Below, one piece after another: positions 63,220-64,000 of a DNA stretch of 64,000 nt. The notes under the pieces were generated by a model. The model was not told the origin of the DNA. It did not search any database and worked only from the letters and a program-made list of their open reading frames with translations. Position 1 is the stretch's first letter; each line of letters opens with the position of its first letter. This DNA is from Epiperipatus broadwayi (Eukaryota; Onychophora; Udeonychophora; Euonychophora; Peripatidae). The stretch covers positions 1,948,959 through 2,012,958 of the forward strand of contig JAQFVV010012574.1 in the NCBI GenBank assembly GCA_028023455.1, in the 5' to 3' direction. The position numbers and the translations under genes were made by a program.

Positions 63220-64000
63220 AAGAAAGAGAAAAAAAACTGCTCTAGAAATGAGTTTTGCAATAACTATGCAAATCAATTTGTGAACAACAAATATATTCAC
63301 ATACAGAATATAATAGTTCATTTTGAGATTCTTCAACACTATGTCTAATTGTAGTTTTTTATTATATTATATTCTCTATAAACAATCAGTATGCATTTCT
63401 TCAAATTGTCTTTAAGATAATCCTTATATTGTAAGTAGAATCAGTCTCTTCCAAAAAATAATGCTCAAATTCACCATAAAACATTTTTTTAAGAAGTGTT
63501 GTATTGTTTATTCATTTTGCATGTCCAATCCAATGAAGTTATGATTTTGCAATAGTACATTCTAGTATTACGTCCAGCAATTTGAAAAATATATTGATTT
63601 TATGATCTTTTCATTGTATTTTAAAAATTTTTGCAGGATATCCTTAAATGAAATTTCTCCAATGTTTTTATATTGTGTTAATAAGATATCCAAATCTCAC
63701 TTCCATACTTAAATTAAATAAAATAACATCTTTATATACAGCTAACTTTAGTTGCAGGTATTTATTTTTTTATGATAAAATACCCTAACTTTTAACTTGT
63801 TAAAAGCAATAGCAGCATATTAATGTCTTTGATATACTTCAATAGCTAAGTCTACCTTTCTACTTACAAAACTACCAAGATATTTAAATAGGTTTATATT
63901 TTCATGTTCATAACTATCCAAGCTAAAAGTTTTGTGATCATTAACTATTAAACCAAAATCTTTAAATATTGTATTTAGACATTAAGTACATTCTGTAAAT
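63220..64000 (-). pseudogene. LINE ORF2 remnant on the minus strand, cut by window end
   Basis: DNA aligns with 44925-45780. Minus-strand translation near 63890-63800 gives NLFKYLGSFVSRKVD and YAAIAFNKLK, matching the FKYLGS..S......I..RI..A..AF.KL block that follows the LINE reverse transcriptase. Further down comes LTQYKNIGEIS near 63680. Non-functional. Confidence 0.6.

Larger units (their letters stand above)
61074..64000 (+). other. EEIG1: Start of the intron downstream of the EEIG1/FAM102 exon
   Basis: Begins with the donor GTAAGG at 61074. No exon for the next conserved C2 block (expected to resemble ELKGGKAY) is visible before the window ends. The span holds a 31-bp-arm hairpin (61560-61654), AT-rich sequence with no recognised feature from about 61700 to 63200, and an antisense LINE remnant from about 63220. 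Confidence 0.7.

Overview
This window is non-coding DNA from an invertebrate animal. It is very AT-rich (by eye about a quarter to 30 % GC), every open frame is short, and there are no bacterial-style gene clusters. The one host coding segment I can support is a 121-bp exon at 60953-61073 (+), with a good acceptor and donor. It encodes part of the N-terminal C2 domain of an EEIG1/FAM102-family protein. The exon starts inside a codon, so an upstream exon must exist; I could not find it in the window. Most or all of 1-60952 is therefore best read as one very large upstream intron, and 61074-64000 as the start of the next intron. The sequence does not settle the phylum. Mobile-element content and base composition fit an AT-rich arachnid, mollusc or similar animal, but this is inference.

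The rest is a graveyard of mobile elements. DNA transposons: a Merlin (IS1016/ISXO2-like DDE) element at 12740-15468 with terminal inverted repeats, a near-perfect 8-bp target duplication and a once-frameshifted transposase; and a 474-bp internally deleted hAT element at 51375-51848 with a perfect 8-bp target duplication and a BED-type N-terminal remnant. Non-LTR retrotransposon remnants: RTE/BovB-like at 5.9-6.5 kb (-), 19.9-21.1 kb (+), 26.0-28.4 kb (+) and 29.5-31.3 kb (+); Jockey/CR1-like at 8.3-9.7 kb (-) and 35.4-36.6 kb (+); another family at 44.9-46.2 kb (-) and 63.2-64.0 kb (-); and a LINE tail at 57.2-57.5 kb (+). Penelope-like element (PLE) remnants: two head-to-head reverse transcriptase fragments at 46.96-47.59 kb (-) and 47.62-48.8 kb (+, followed by a GIY-YIG remnant), and a second GIY-YIG fragment at 56.4-56.7 kb.

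The most interesting content is a set of type I hammerhead self-cleaving ribozymes in three sequence-unrelated repeat families: 3831-3889 and 5242-5297 (family A), 31802-31872 and 32220-32290 (family B), and 41917-41975 (minus) and 42448-42506 (plus) (family C). In each family the CUGANGA and GAAA core boxes, helix II, a very short helix III and a two-part helix I can be paired by hand. Families B and C are complete insertions of about 0.8 kb with target-site duplications (9 bp and 13-14 bp). They share one layout: an inverted partial copy followed by tandem direct copies of a 400-455 bp unit that carries the ribozyme. That layout is typical of PLE terminal repeats and of metazoan retrozymes. 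Family A couples the hammerhead to a downstream tRNA-like pol III B-box sequence. The PLE protein remnants in the same window suggest, but do not prove, the machinery that moved them.

Other structure: a perfect 120-bp tandem duplication (33476-33715), a 110-bp tandem target around the family B insertion, a 31-bp-arm hairpin 0.5 kb downstream of the exon (61560-61654), a palindromic left end in the Merlin element, several tRNA-like SINE fragments, a G/C-rich foldback at 2225-2263, and an unclassified block of more complex sequence at 52.6-55.3 kb.
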